Shown: positions 1 through 6,490, counted from the stretch's first letter. The stretch is 10,485 nt of DNA from Anaeroplasmataceae bacterium (GCA_029050385.1 JAIDMV010000166.1:1-10485), one strand, 5' to 3'. Notes: generated by a model from the letters alone, not told the origin. A program made the numbers and translations.

Positions 1-358
1 CCTTTAAGGTAGGAATCTCAATTTTTGCTGATTCTAGGCTCTTAAAATAACGTAAAACATTAGAAGCACAATCTAGTAACCCTACAACATTTAAAAGCTC
101 CTGTGGCTCTAAAATGCCCCCAATTTGAGCTCTTTCTAGACTCCCCTTAACTTGATATAACCCTCCTAGAGGAATGTCAGATAGTTTGACAACAGCCATA
201 AATGCTTCTTTAGTTTCTTGATTTCTTTTGATAACCTCATCAAAATCATTGGTAGGGACTAATGCATCAATCAACTCTTTCGCATAGCTTGTCTTGGCAT
301 ATCGTTTTAGTATCGTAAGCACATTATAAAATTCCAAAGCTTCTAAATCATATTGCAT
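1..358 (-). CDS. mutS2: Endonuclease/ATPase MutS2, N-terminal part (cut by window edge)
   Basis: A leftward frame opens at the ATG at 358 and stays open to base 1, giving about 119 residues. The protein starts MQYDLEALEFYNVLTILKRY and later reads GGLYQVKGSLERAQIGGIL. From memory this matches the MutS2 N-terminus of Bacillus (LEF.KV.......A, FGGL..I.G.L.RAEIG..L.P). This part is the clamp/lever region; the ATPase and C-terminal Smr nuclease domains would lie beyond the edge. MutS2 family members suppress homologous recombination or, in Bacillus, act on collided ribosomes; they do not do classical mismatch repair. A strong ribosome site (GGAAGGAAGGG) sits 7 bases before the ATG. The gene follows the membrane-protein gene at 403-939 after 44 bases with no obvious terminator, so it is probably the last visible gene of the thyA operon. 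Confidence 0.88.
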   Translation of the reverse strand, partial: MQYDLEALEFYNVLTILKRYAKTSYAKELIDALVPTNDFDEVIKRNQETKEAFMAVVKLSDIPLGGLYQVKGSLERAQIGGILEPQELLNVVGLLDCASNVLRYFKSLESAKIEIPTLK

Positions 359-402
359 TTTTAATCCCTTCCTTCCTCTTTTCAATTTTGTAAAGCTAAT
401 TT

Positions 403-939
403 TTAAAGTTCTAATAAATCCATATTTTCAACTAATTTTTTGTATGGAATAACTTGAGAGCCATAAACCTCTGTATCGGGATATACAAAGACCATTTCAC
501 ATTCATTAATCACCTTTAAAAGTGCAGTGACATTAGGGTATATAATAAATAACTTATGCTCTTTTTTATTTGTGCTTGTTAAATCAAGACGCATTAAAGG
601 CTCAATCCCCTCTACAAATGTCATAGTTTCATTATGGTCACTTAGCTTACGTAGCTGCCATTTAATCGCATTGTTGATACAAATCTCTTGATTAGAAAAA
701 TTATAAATCACCTTAATGTAATAAATATTTTTCTCATCTTCAAAATAAAAATCGTGAGTATCCTTTTTCACATATTCTATCTTAAAATCCTCAATTCCTT
801 TTTCTTTACATGCATTAGTAAAAAGCTTGATAATATCATTCTTTCTTTTTTGAATTTTACGATTATTTATCATAACAAAAACTGATATTGTGATGGCTAT
901 AACAAGAATAGCCCCAACTATCCAATATATCAATTCCAT
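403..939 (-). CDS. Membrane-anchored protein of unknown function
   Basis: This 178-residue protein is not recognised. It begins with one hydrophobic segment (about residues 4-24, IYWIVGAILVIAITISVFVM) followed by a basic stretch (NNRKIQKRK). That pattern predicts a single membrane anchor with the remaining 150 residues in the cytoplasm. The soluble part alternates strands and helices (FYFEDEKNIYYIKVIYNF, then IKWQLRKLSD) and ends LVENMDLLEL. I see no catalytic motif. The start is well supported: the ATG at 939-937 overlaps the previous stop by one base (TAATG), with GGGGTGAG just upstream, so translation is likely coupled to the small membrane protein before it. Its place between plsC and mutS2 suggests co-transcription with both but does not reveal its job. 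Confidence 0.8.
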   Translation of the reverse strand: MELIYWIVGAILVIAITISVFVMINNRKIQKRKNDIIKLFTNACKEKGIEDFKIEYVKKDTHDFYFEDEKNIYYIKVIYNFSNQEICINNAIKWQLRKLSDHNETMTFVEGIEPLMRLDLTSTNKKEHKLFIIYPNVTALLKVINECEMVFVYPDTEVYGSQVIPYKKLVENMDLLEL

Positions 940-1145
940 TATCTCACCCCACTTTTATTCTTATACCAGTAAAAAAACAAAATAAATCCTAAAATTATAT
1001 ATCCTAAAACACCTATACATAACAAGGATAAGCCTACATACATTATAGGTAAATTTAAACTATTTGATGCAAAAATGATTAACCCTATACCTGTAAAAAA
1101 GCATAGAAATGATAAAAGTAAACTGCTAATGATAATCTTTTTCAT
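939..1145 (-). CDS. Small two-helix membrane protein
   Basis: A 68-residue hydrophobic protein starting MKKIIISSLLLSFL, with two predicted membrane helices (about residues 3-26 and 30-58) and a basic tail (WYKNKSGVR). No family is recognised. I chose the ATG at 1145 because the MKK start is typical and GAGG lies 12 bases upstream. The alternative ATG at 1163 adds six residues (MRILIN) and lengthens the overlap with the end of plsC from 20 to 38 bases. The gene ends in TAA overlapping the ATG of the next gene, so plsC, this gene and the 403-939 gene look translationally coupled. A membrane or lipid-related role is only an inference from the neighbouring plsC. Confidence 0.68.
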   Translation of the reverse strand: MKKIIISSLLLSFLCFFTGIGLIIFASNSLNLPIMYVGLSLLCIGVLGYIILGFILFFYWYKNKSGVR

Positions 1146-1932
1146 ATTGATTAATATCCTCATTTACCATTTCCATAACCTTGTTTCCAAGCTCGGTCGT
1201 ATTCATAAGATTATATTCCTCTTCACTTATAGGTTTATGGAAAATAATGGTAATCTTGACACGTTTTAAAATTGTCTTTCTCTTTTTAGTATTAGAGCTT
1301 CCAATAATTGTTGCTGGTAATAATAATGCACCACTTTTCATTACAAGCTTATAAGCACCAGCGCGTAAATTTACCATTTCCTCAGTTTCACGAGATTTAA
1401 TGCCACCTTCAGGGAAAATGATGTAAGACATACCCGCCTTTACTGAACGAATTGCTTCTATAATAGATTTAGCTGCAGCTCGATCATTTTCTCTATCAAT
1501 TGAAATTGCACCAAAAACTGCCTGACACTGTTTAATGATTGGAATTCTAAATAAGCTCTTCTTTCCAACTGCTGAACAGGTTCTATGAAGAGCAACATAT
1601 AAAGCTACTGGATCAATATCAGATTTATGGTTAGAATAACAAACAAAGGTTTCATTAGGTATATGTTCTTTACCAATAACTTTGAGTTTTACATTACATA
1701 AAATTAACACCATCTGACAGACCTGGTATAAAATCTTGTGTCGGATTTTTCCTTTTGGATCTGTACGCATCCAGACTTGAAAAACAAGTATAACAAATAA
1801 CACAAAGGTTAAAAAGGAAAGAACTATGGATACAGGTACCCATAGAAAATAAAACCATAGAGATAACCCTGTGTAATAAAACGCATAGCTATAAGCACCT
1901 GCAAGTAACATTAGTAAACATAATAAAATCAT
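1126..1932 (-). CDS. plsC: 1-acyl-sn-glycerol-3-phosphate acyltransferase (PlsC family)
   Basis: A 268-residue membrane acyltransferase. Hydrophobic segments fill about residues 1-53. The LPLAT domain follows, with the catalytic H-x4-D motif (NHKSDID, H102 and D107), a block III FPEGG at 173-177 where most family members have FPEGT, and a PATIIG block near 206-211. Family members transfer an acyl group to lysophosphatidic acid to make phosphatidic acid at the membrane. Substrate choice (acyl-ACP or acyl-CoA) cannot be read here. The start at 1932 lies five bases after the dihydrofolate reductase stop and has only a weak ribosome site, which suggests reinitiation. The last 20 or so bases overlap the next small membrane gene. 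The family call is firm; another lysophospholipid acyltransferase specificity is possible. Confidence 0.9.
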   Translation of the reverse strand: MILLCLLMLLAGAYSYAFYYTGLSLWFYFLWVPVSIVLSFLTFVLFVILVFQVWMRTDPKGKIRHKILYQVCQMVLILCNVKLKVIGKEHIPNETFVCYSNHKSDIDPVALYVALHRTCSAVGKKSLFRIPIIKQCQAVFGAISIDRENDRAAAKSIIEAIRSVKAGMSYIIFPEGGIKSRETEEMVNLRAGAYKLVMKSGALLLPATIIGSSNTKKRKTILKRVKITIIFHKPISEEEYNLMNTTELGNKVMEMVNEDINQYEKDYH

Positions 1933-1937
1933 ACTAT

Positions 1938-2408
1938 CTAAACTCTTTCATAAATGGTATAGTGTACCAAATCCGTCTCCTTCTCCCAAGTTAAGTTAAA
2001 TTTGGTAAAATCAAGCTCTGGAAAATATGCATCACCAGCATAATTTTCTTTTATCCATGAAATATATAAGGCATCTGCATAAGAAAGGCAAAGTCTATAA
2101 ATACTTGCACCACCTACTACCCAAATATCTTCTTTATTATTCTTCATAAAGGTCTCTACATCAGAAATGACTGTACCATCTTCAATAGAAAAATTTGGAT
2201 TCAAGGAAGCAACATAAATTTTTCCATAAGGAAGCGGTTTTGTCTTATAATATCCTTTTAAGGAATGGTAGGTAGCCTCTCCCATAAGAACGGTTTGACC
2301 TTCAGTTCTACTCTTATAATATAGTAAATCCTCTTTAATATGCCATGGTATACGATTTTCATTACCAATGACATGTTCTTTCGTCATTGCCCAGATTAAA
2401 CGAATCAT
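1938..2408 (-). CDS. folA: Dihydrofolate reductase
   Basis: A 156-residue DHFR of normal length, reducing dihydrofolate to tetrahydrofolate with NADPH. Visible family marks are IWAM near residues 5-8, IGNENRIPWHIKEDL with P21, W22 and the acidic folate-binding D27, the VVGGASIY nucleotide loop at 97-104, and a late DAYFPELD stretch. One block differs: the usual MGR(K/H)T after strand B is MGEAT here (E44 in place of the arginine that contacts NADPH). The gene overlaps the thyA stop by one base (TAATG). That pairing makes functional sense, because thymidylate synthase produces the dihydrofolate that this enzyme recycles. No strong ribosome site is visible, so coupling to thyA is likely. Often called dfrA in Bacillus. 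Confidence 0.95.
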   Translation of the reverse strand: MIRLIWAMTKEHVIGNENRIPWHIKEDLLYYKSRTEGQTVLMGEATYHSLKGYYKTKPLPYGKIYVASLNPNFSIEDGTVISDVETFMKNNKEDIWVVGGASIYRLCLSYADALYISWIKENYAGDAYFPELDFTKFNLTWEKETDLVHYTIYERV

Positions 2409-3274
2409 TATACCGCAACCTTTCCCTTAATTCCTTTATGAGGATCATATCCTTCGAGTTCAAAATCTTCAAATTGAAAATCATAAATAGATTTCACATT
2501 TGGATTGATTTTCATAATAGGAAGCTTTCTTGGCTCTCTTTTTAATTGCTTGTTGATTTGTTCTAGATGATTTAAATAGATATGTGCATCTCCAATCGTA
2601 TGAACAAAGCAGCCCAACTCTAAATTACAAACCTGTGCAATCATCATTGTAAATAATGCATAGCTCGCAATATTAAAAGGAACACCTAAAAAGACATCAG
2701 CACTTCTTTGATAAAGCTGACAGGAAAGCTTGTTTTCATTGACGTAAAATTGCATAAAGCAATGACAAGGAGGTAACGCCATATTCTCAATTTCAGCAGG
2801 ATTCCATGCAGAGATAATCAGACGTCTAGAGGTTGGATTCGTTTTAATCTCATGAAGTAACCACTCTAATTGGTCAACACCATTAAAATTTCGCCATTGT
2901 TTACCATAGACAGGTCCTAGATTTCCCCACTCTTTAGCAAAAGCCTCATCTGCTTTAATTTTTTCTGCAAACTCTTCAATAGACTCCCCTTGATACTCTG
3001 ATGACTTTTGATATGAAGCATAAGGCCAATCGTTCCAAATTCTTACATCATGGTCAACTAAATACTTAATATTTGTATCTCCACTAATAAACCATAAAAG
3101 TTCATGAATGATACTTTTTAAATGAACTCTCTTTGTAGTTAACAAAGGAAATCCTTCCTTTAAATCAAAACGCATTTGATATCCAAAATAAGATATTGTC
3201 CCTGTCCCAGTCCGATCCTCTTTTTTGATACCTTTATCTAATATTGTTTTGCATAATTCTAAGTACTGCTTCAT
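2408..3274 (-). CDS. thyA: Thymidylate synthase ThyA
   Basis: A 288-residue classical thymidylate synthase. It converts dUMP to dTMP using methylene-tetrahydrofolate as carbon donor and reductant, leaving dihydrofolate. Motifs from the ATG are the phosphate-binding SRR at 149-151, the catalytic cysteine C170 in LPPCHC, QRSADVFLGVPFNIASYA with R190, D193 and N201, and HIYLNH near the end. It is longer than the 264-residue E. coli enzyme because of an extra segment around residues 85-117 (SSEYQGESIEEFAEKIKA), like the insertion in Lactobacillus-type enzymes. I chose the ATG at 3274, with AGGTG seven bases upstream, over an in-frame TTG at 3280 that would sit almost on top of that site. First gene of the leftward operon. 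Confidence 0.96.
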   Translation of the reverse strand: MKQYLELCKTILDKGIKKEDRTGTGTISYFGYQMRFDLKEGFPLLTTKRVHLKSIIHELLWFISGDTNIKYLVDHDVRIWNDWPYASYQKSSEYQGESIEEFAEKIKADEAFAKEWGNLGPVYGKQWRNFNGVDQLEWLLHEIKTNPTSRRLIISAWNPAEIENMALPPCHCFMQFYVNENKLSCQLYQRSADVFLGVPFNIASYALFTMMIAQVCNLELGCFVHTIGDAHIYLNHLEQINKQLKREPRKLPIMKINPNVKSIYDFQFEDFELEGYDPHKGIKGKVAV

Positions 3275-3293
3275 TTTCAATCACCTAACTTCT

Positions 3294-3322
3294 ATTATAC
3301 AAAAAAATACCCTTTTTTTCAA
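3294..3322 (-). promoter_or_regulatory. Sigma-A-type promoter of the thyA operon
   Basis: On the minus strand TTGAAA (3322-3317) is followed by a 17-base spacer and a perfect TATAAT (3299-3294). The predicted start site near 3287 leaves only about 13 bases before the thyA ATG, with the AGGTG ribosome site at its very front. The spacer consists largely of the G3/T7 arm and tract of the hairpin at 3301-3339. Confidence 0.8.
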
Positions 3323-3339
3323 CAAGAAGAAAAGGATAT
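3301..3339 (-). terminator. Terminator-like hairpin overlapping the thyA promoter
   Basis: Read leftward, 3339-3326 can pair with 3320-3307 around a five-base loop (TTGTT). The 14-position stem has one G-U pair and one A-C mismatch and is followed by a run of seven T. This has the form of a rho-independent terminator for read-through from the lipoprotein side. It contains the -35 element and spacer of the thyA promoter. The stem is AT-rich and imperfect, so strength is uncertain. Confidence 0.45.
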
Positions 3340-3413
3340 TCTTTCGTTATTTGATTATATAATTTTCTTCATCAATTCCTCATAAAACTCTGGCATTTTT
3401 TTCATAAAAGAAA

Positions 3414-3435
3414 AGAGATATCAAACGATATCTCT
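3414..3435 (-). terminator. Terminator of the lipoprotein gene
   Basis: A perfect nine-base inverted repeat (AGAGATATC / GATATCTCT) with a four-base loop starts seven bases after the lipoprotein stop codon. On the minus strand it is followed by TTTCTTTT, the expected arrangement for an intrinsic terminator of the leftward gene. The stem is not GC-rich. Confidence 0.7.
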
Positions 3436-3441
3436 GTTTTC

Positions 3442-3792
3442 TTACTTTAAGTCACTAGTTGTGATTTTACGATAATCTGCAGCAGTTGCCTTTCCTAAAG
3501 CTATTGTAATAATAATGCCTTCTACATCCTTACCTTCATCAATTTTTTTCTTGATGTCTTCAACGGTCTTACATCCTTTAACAGAAATGATAACACCATT
3601 TCCAAGAATAAGCATATCTACACGATCATCCCCTAAGTCTTTTTGAACTTGTTCTAAAGTGATAGGCTCACCATTCTTTGCAGCATTGTTAATTTTGTCT
3701 GCATATTTTTGAGATACGTTAGAACATGCAACTAATAAAATCAAACTTAAAGTTGCAACGCTTGCAGCTAACCATTTAAAAAATCTTTTCAT
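3442..3792 (-). CDS. Small secreted lipoprotein of unknown function
   Basis: A 116-residue protein with a classic lipoprotein signal: basic start (MKRFFK), hydrophobic core, and the lipobox LVAC with the lipidated cysteine at residue 23. The mature part is about 94 residues, begins with a polar helix (QKYADKINNAAKNGE), and contains ITLEQVQKDLGDD followed by strand-like GNGVIISVKG. The ITLEQV..LG pattern vaguely recalls small BamE-like or PepSY-like folds, but this is weak and I assign no function. It should be anchored on the outer face of the cytoplasmic membrane. The gene has its own promoter (3822-3850), a good ribosome site (AAGGGG, 8 bases before ATG) and its own terminator, so it is a single-gene unit between two operons. 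Confidence 0.85.
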   Translation of the reverse strand: MKRFFKWLAASVATLSLILLVACSNVSQKYADKINNAAKNGEPITLEQVQKDLGDDRVDMLILGNGVIISVKGCKTVEDIKKKIDEGKDVEGIIITIALGKATAADYRKITTSDLK

Positions 3793-3821
3793 AATTTTTC
3801 CCCTTTCGTTTTCTATAGTAT

Positions 3822-3850
3822 AGAATAATTCTTTTATAACAATTTGTCAA
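3822..3850 (-). promoter_or_regulatory. Sigma-A-type promoter of the lipoprotein gene
   Basis: The minus strand carries a perfect TTGACA (3850-3845), a 17-base spacer, and TATTCT (3827-3822), which keeps the T1, A2 and T6 positions of the -10 box. It lies about 30 bases before the lipoprotein ATG. A TATACT a few bases further down is worse spaced. Confidence 0.65.
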
Positions 3851-3852
3851 AT

Positions 3853-3884
3853 AAAAAATGAATTATTAAACACTTTTAATTATT
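3853..3884 (-). terminator. Possible weak terminator after rsfS
   Basis: Downstream of the rsfS stop, 3884-3875 can pair with 3870-3861 (nine of ten positions) around AGTG, and a run of six T follows at 3858-3853 on the minus strand. The stem is made only of A and T, so it may be chance in AT-rich DNA. Its position at the end of the yqeG-rsfS operon is right. Confidence 0.35.
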
Positions 3885-3897
3885 TTGTATCATTAAT

Positions 3898-4230
3898 TTA
3901 ATCTTCAATCTTCTTACAAGGAAAATCCAAATATATTTTTTCTAAAGAAAAACGTTCACGTTCTTCTTTTGTAAATATTGAAACAATGATGTCATTTAAA
4001 TCAATTAAAACCCAAGGTGAATTTTCTCCTTCAATCCCACGAATCTTAAAGCCAGCCTTTGATGCCTCTTCTTCAATATAGGATACACCTGCAGAAGCCT
4101 GACGCTCTGAATCGACGCTTGCTAGAATCATTGTATCATAAAATGGGGAAAACCCCTTCATATCATATTCTAATATATTTTCTGCCTTCACCTTGCCAAG
4201 ACAATTATAAATGATTTCATTTAATGTCAT
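3898..4230 (-). CDS. rsfS: Ribosomal silencing factor RsfS
   Basis: A 110-residue protein of the RsfS/YbeB/Iojap family. The family binds ribosomal protein uL14 on the large subunit and blocks joining of the 30S subunit when nutrients are short. Matching features are the GFSPFYDTMILASVDSERQ stretch (residues 26-44), the conserved EGENSPWVLIDLNDIIVSIF (67-86), where the family has EG...WVLLD.GD.VVH.F, and ERFSLEKIY near the end. I chose the ATG at 4230, with GAAGGG ten bases upstream and a start typical of the family. The in-frame ATGs at 4248 and 4266 add residues without a good ribosome site. It overlaps yqeK by 14 bases, so the two are co-translated. It is the last gene of the yqeG operon. 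Confidence 0.92.
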   Translation of the reverse strand: MTLNEIIYNCLGKVKAENILEYDMKGFSPFYDTMILASVDSERQASAGVSYIEEEASKAGFKIRGIEGENSPWVLIDLNDIIVSIFTKEERERFSLEKIYLDFPCKKIED

Positions 4231-4801
4231 TTTTACACAACCCTTCATAATAATCAAGCACCTCAAGCTGTAAAGGATGGGGTACTATATTTTTCTTTTT
4301 CAAAAACTCAATAGTAAGTAAAGTAGATTCATAAATTGCTTGATATAAGTTTCCTGAAAGCAATATTTCTCTACAATGAATACAGCTCGGATAAGCTCTA
4401 TTTTCTTCTGTATAATCACTAATGAGCACAATTTCTTCTAATCTAGACATTCCAAGTCTTCCAAACACATGATTTCTAATTGCCTGATAGATATCTTCAT
4501 CTGATCCTATTTCTTTCTTATAAAAGGCAGCAGATGCATAAGAGTGATATAAAACTGGATATTGCTTGCATTCTTCTTTATCCTTTTCACTTAATAATTT
4601 TAGTATATCCTCTTCTTTATCATATTTGCAATAATCATGCAAATAAGCTGCTAGCATAGCCTTTTTTGTTGAAACCTTGTATTGTTTAGCTAAATATTTA
4701 GCCATCTTTACTACACCTAAAGTGTGCTGGTAACGGTCTAGATGATCATTAGTGGCAAATTTATTTTTTACCATTTTCTTTATTTTACCCAAGAATAGCA
4801 T
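4217..4801 (-). CDS. yqeK: HD-domain nucleotide hydrolase YqeK (Ap4A hydrolase family)
   Basis: A 194-residue HD-superfamily protein. Likely metal ligands are H26 (RYQHTLGV), the H55-D56 pair (LHDYCKYD), H86, H111 and D129 (SDYTEENR). This layout fits YqeK, whose characterised members split diadenosine tetraphosphate symmetrically into two ADP. The C-terminal ATI/TIEFLKKK..VPHPLQLEVLDYY block is also family-typical. Two conserved segments are altered: the usual HTTG is HVFG, and the usual ADxIEPNR is SDYTEENR. The start at 4801 overlaps yqeH by 17 bases and has GGAGG 12 bases upstream. An ATG at 4774 would also leave the HD domain whole. The nadD gene that normally precedes yqeK is missing here. 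Confidence 0.9.
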   Translation of the reverse strand: MLFLGKIKKMVKNKFATNDHLDRYQHTLGVVKMAKYLAKQYKVSTKKAMLAAYLHDYCKYDKEEDILKLLSEKDKEECKQYPVLYHSYASAAFYKKEIGSDEDIYQAIRNHVFGRLGMSRLEEIVLISDYTEENRAYPSCIHCREILLSGNLYQAIYESTLLTIEFLKKKNIVPHPLQLEVLDYYEGLCKNDIK

Positions 4802-5876
4802 TTGTCAAGTAAACCTCCGTGTTTTTGATATACTGCACATCTACTTTTGTTGTTCCTGAGATTTGAACAAAGCCAAAACCTGCAAACCAAATATCTTTCT
4901 TTCCATTGATTTGAAAGCTTGTTTTTGTATACTCTAGCTTTTCTAATTCTTCTAAAGTAGGTGGGGTTAACAGCTTTCCTAGTTGATTTTTAAGTAATTC
5001 ATCTAATTTTTCCGTTTTAGAGCGATGCAAATATAGGTTTTTAGAAGCATAAACTGTCACAGAAACCATTTTACTTACTGTAAAACTTAAAACAGCCAAG
5101 CCCCCTAAACAGATACTGTTTTGATCTGTAATTTGATAGGTTACTGGCTTGAGTTCATGGTTAGGTACTATCGTTTTATAGGAAATAGGAAATAATTTAT
5201 TTAAAGTATCTTGCTCATTGATAAGTCCTGGTGTATCCACTAAAGCACAGTTATCTTCAAAATAAGGAATCCTAATCGAATTTAAAGTAGTTCCAGGAAT
5301 TAAGGATGTAGCAATCACATCTGTAGTTCTAGAGGTCGTTCTTTTTAACAAAGCGTTAATTATGCTTGATTTTCCTACATTCGCGCAGCCAACAAAATAG
5401 ACATCTCGTTCTTTTCTTGCTAAGTCAATTGTAGAAATCAATTCATCCATAAAAGCCCCATTTTTTGCTGAAGCAAGTCCTATAGCAAGAGGATTCAATT
5501 GAACTCTTTGACACTCTTTACTCATCCATTCTACTACTTTAGAAAGATTAGAACTCTTTGGTAATAAATCCAATTTATTAGCAACTAAAATAACATCTTT
5601 CGTTTTAAGACGATTGATCATCATTGGATGGAAGGTAGATTTAAATGAAAAAATATCCACGATAAAAATCATAAGTGCCTTCTTTTTGACAACATCGTCA
5701 ATGACCTGCTCATATTCCTTATTGGTCGCAACAATCTTAGGCAATTCGTTATAATGCATCATTCGAAAGCATCGTCTACAAATTTTCATATCCTCATTTA
5801 ATGCTGGAACAAAACCTGGTTTTGCTTCATCCTGAATCTGTAAAATAGCTCCACAGCCTATACATTTTCTACTCAT
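4785..5876 (-). CDS. yqeH: Circularly permuted ribosome-assembly GTPase YqeH
   Basis: A 363-residue GTPase needed in Bacillus for assembly of the 30S subunit. It opens with a zinc finger of two CxxC pairs (C5/C8 and C33/C36). The GTPase motifs follow in permuted order: G4 NKLD at 100-103, a G5-like SAKNG near 136, then the P-loop GCANVGKSS at 163-171, G2 PGTT at 194-197 and G3 DTPG at 214-217. The remaining 145 residues form the usual C-terminal domain that binds nucleic acid. I chose the ATG at 5876 (MSRKCIGCG) because GGTGG lies upstream at good spacing and the zinc finger then begins at residue 5. An in-frame ATG at 5891 would add MWWTK. It overlaps yqeG by 8 bases. Confidence 0.94.
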   Translation of the reverse strand: MSRKCIGCGAILQIQDEAKPGFVPALNEDMKICRRCFRMMHYNELPKIVATNKEYEQVIDDVVKKKALMIFIVDIFSFKSTFHPMMINRLKTKDVILVANKLDLLPKSSNLSKVVEWMSKECQRVQLNPLAIGLASAKNGAFMDELISTIDLARKERDVYFVGCANVGKSSIINALLKRTTSRTTDVIATSLIPGTTLNSIRIPYFEDNCALVDTPGLINEQDTLNKLFPISYKTIVPNHELKPVTYQITDQNSICLGGLAVLSFTVSKMVSVTVYASKNLYLHRSKTEKLDELLKNQLGKLLTPPTLEELEKLEYTKTSFQINGKKDIWFAGFGFVQISGTTKVDVQYIKNTEVYLTNAILG

Positions 5877-6426
5877 TTTTGTCCACCACATATTGATCTA
5901 ACTTTTGCTGATAAAGTCTTGGGTGTCTTCTTTCTATTTGAGTTAAAAAGAAATGCTCTAACTTACGATTTATTTTTGTAGGTAAAATCTCTGTCTTTTT
6001 ATCAATAGCTTTGACTAAAATCGTATGCACTCCAAGTCGCCTTGACGCAAATACATCTGTCATCAACTGATCACCAATCTCTAAAATTTCTTCTTTTTTA
6101 TACTCTTTACTTGCAAGCTTTAAAGCCTTTTTCATACCAAAAAGTAAAGGTTTTTTCGCAAATTTTACAAAAGGCAAATTTAAAAGATTTGCAAAATGCT
6201 CTACTCTGTCTTTACGTGAATTGGATACAATAATAATTTCAAACCCCATTGATTCAAGCATATTTTTCCATATGTACAGCTTGTCTGTTGGTTCTTTTTC
6301 TAGATAAGAAATCAATGTATTGTCTAAATCTGTAAGAATAAGTCTAAACCCATCAGCATAAAGTTTATTGTATGGAATATCATCTATTGTTTTATAGTAG
6401 TCATTTGGAATCAGTTTTTTTAGCAT
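5869..6426 (-). CDS. yqeG: HAD-family phosphatase YqeG
   Basis: A 185-residue protein of the HAD superfamily, YqeG/YpoG subfamily (subclass IIIA). Motif I is DLDNT at 33-37 with both aspartates present, motif II is SNS at 68-70, the lysine of motif III is in AKKP near 91-92, and motif IV is GDQLMTD with D119 and D124. The residues for phosphate-ester hydrolysis are therefore complete, but the physiological substrate is not established for the family. The start has a clear AGAGG site about 9 bases upstream and follows a sigma-A-like promoter closely. It heads the operon yqeG-yqeH-yqeK-rsfS, and pairing with YqeH is the standard Bacillota arrangement. Confidence 0.93.
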   Translation of the reverse strand: MLKKLIPNDYYKTIDDIPYNKLYADGFRLILTDLDNTLISYLEKEPTDKLYIWKNMLESMGFEIIIVSNSRKDRVEHFANLLNLPFVKFAKKPLLFGMKKALKLASKEYKKEEILEIGDQLMTDVFASRRLGVHTILVKAIDKKTEILPTKINRKLEHFFLTQIERRHPRLYQQKLDQYVVDKNE

Positions 6427-6446
6427 AATTTTTTACCTCTTTTTAT

Positions 6447-6475
6447 ATTATACAATATTTCCATAATCTTTTAAA
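6447..6475 (-). promoter_or_regulatory. Sigma-A-type promoter of the yqeG operon
   Basis: The minus strand shows TTTAAA (6475-6470), a 17-base spacer and a perfect TATAAT (6452-6447). The predicted start near 6440 coincides with the AGAGG ribosome site, giving a leader of about 14 bases. The -35 element is only four of six, so the -10 box carries the call. It lies in the 64-base divergent gap shared with the sigK-like gene. Confidence 0.65.
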
Positions 6476-6490
6476 TAAAGGAGTTTTAAA

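Noticed and set aside
688..885. Rightward open frame inside the unknown membrane-anchored gene
   Set aside because: Antisense to a coupled operon gene, low-complexity composition (I, F, K, N), no ribosome site; a shadow of AT-rich coding DNA.
1075..1269. Rightward open frame across the plsC end
   Set aside because: Antisense to plsC and the small membrane gene, with no ribosome site or recognisable protein features.
3275..3280. TTG start for thyA at 3280
   Set aside because: It lies one base from the AGGTG ribosome site, whereas the ATG at 3274 is correctly spaced.
6042..6233. Rightward open frame inside yqeG
   Set aside because: Antisense to the clear HAD-family coding frame; no independent support.
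6443..6469. Possible SigE-type promoter for the sigK-like gene (TTATATT then CATAATCT)
   Set aside because: The spacing of 12 bases is shorter than the usual 14 or so, and the -10 match is partial; it also overlaps the yqeG promoter. Plausible biology but not supported enough to list.
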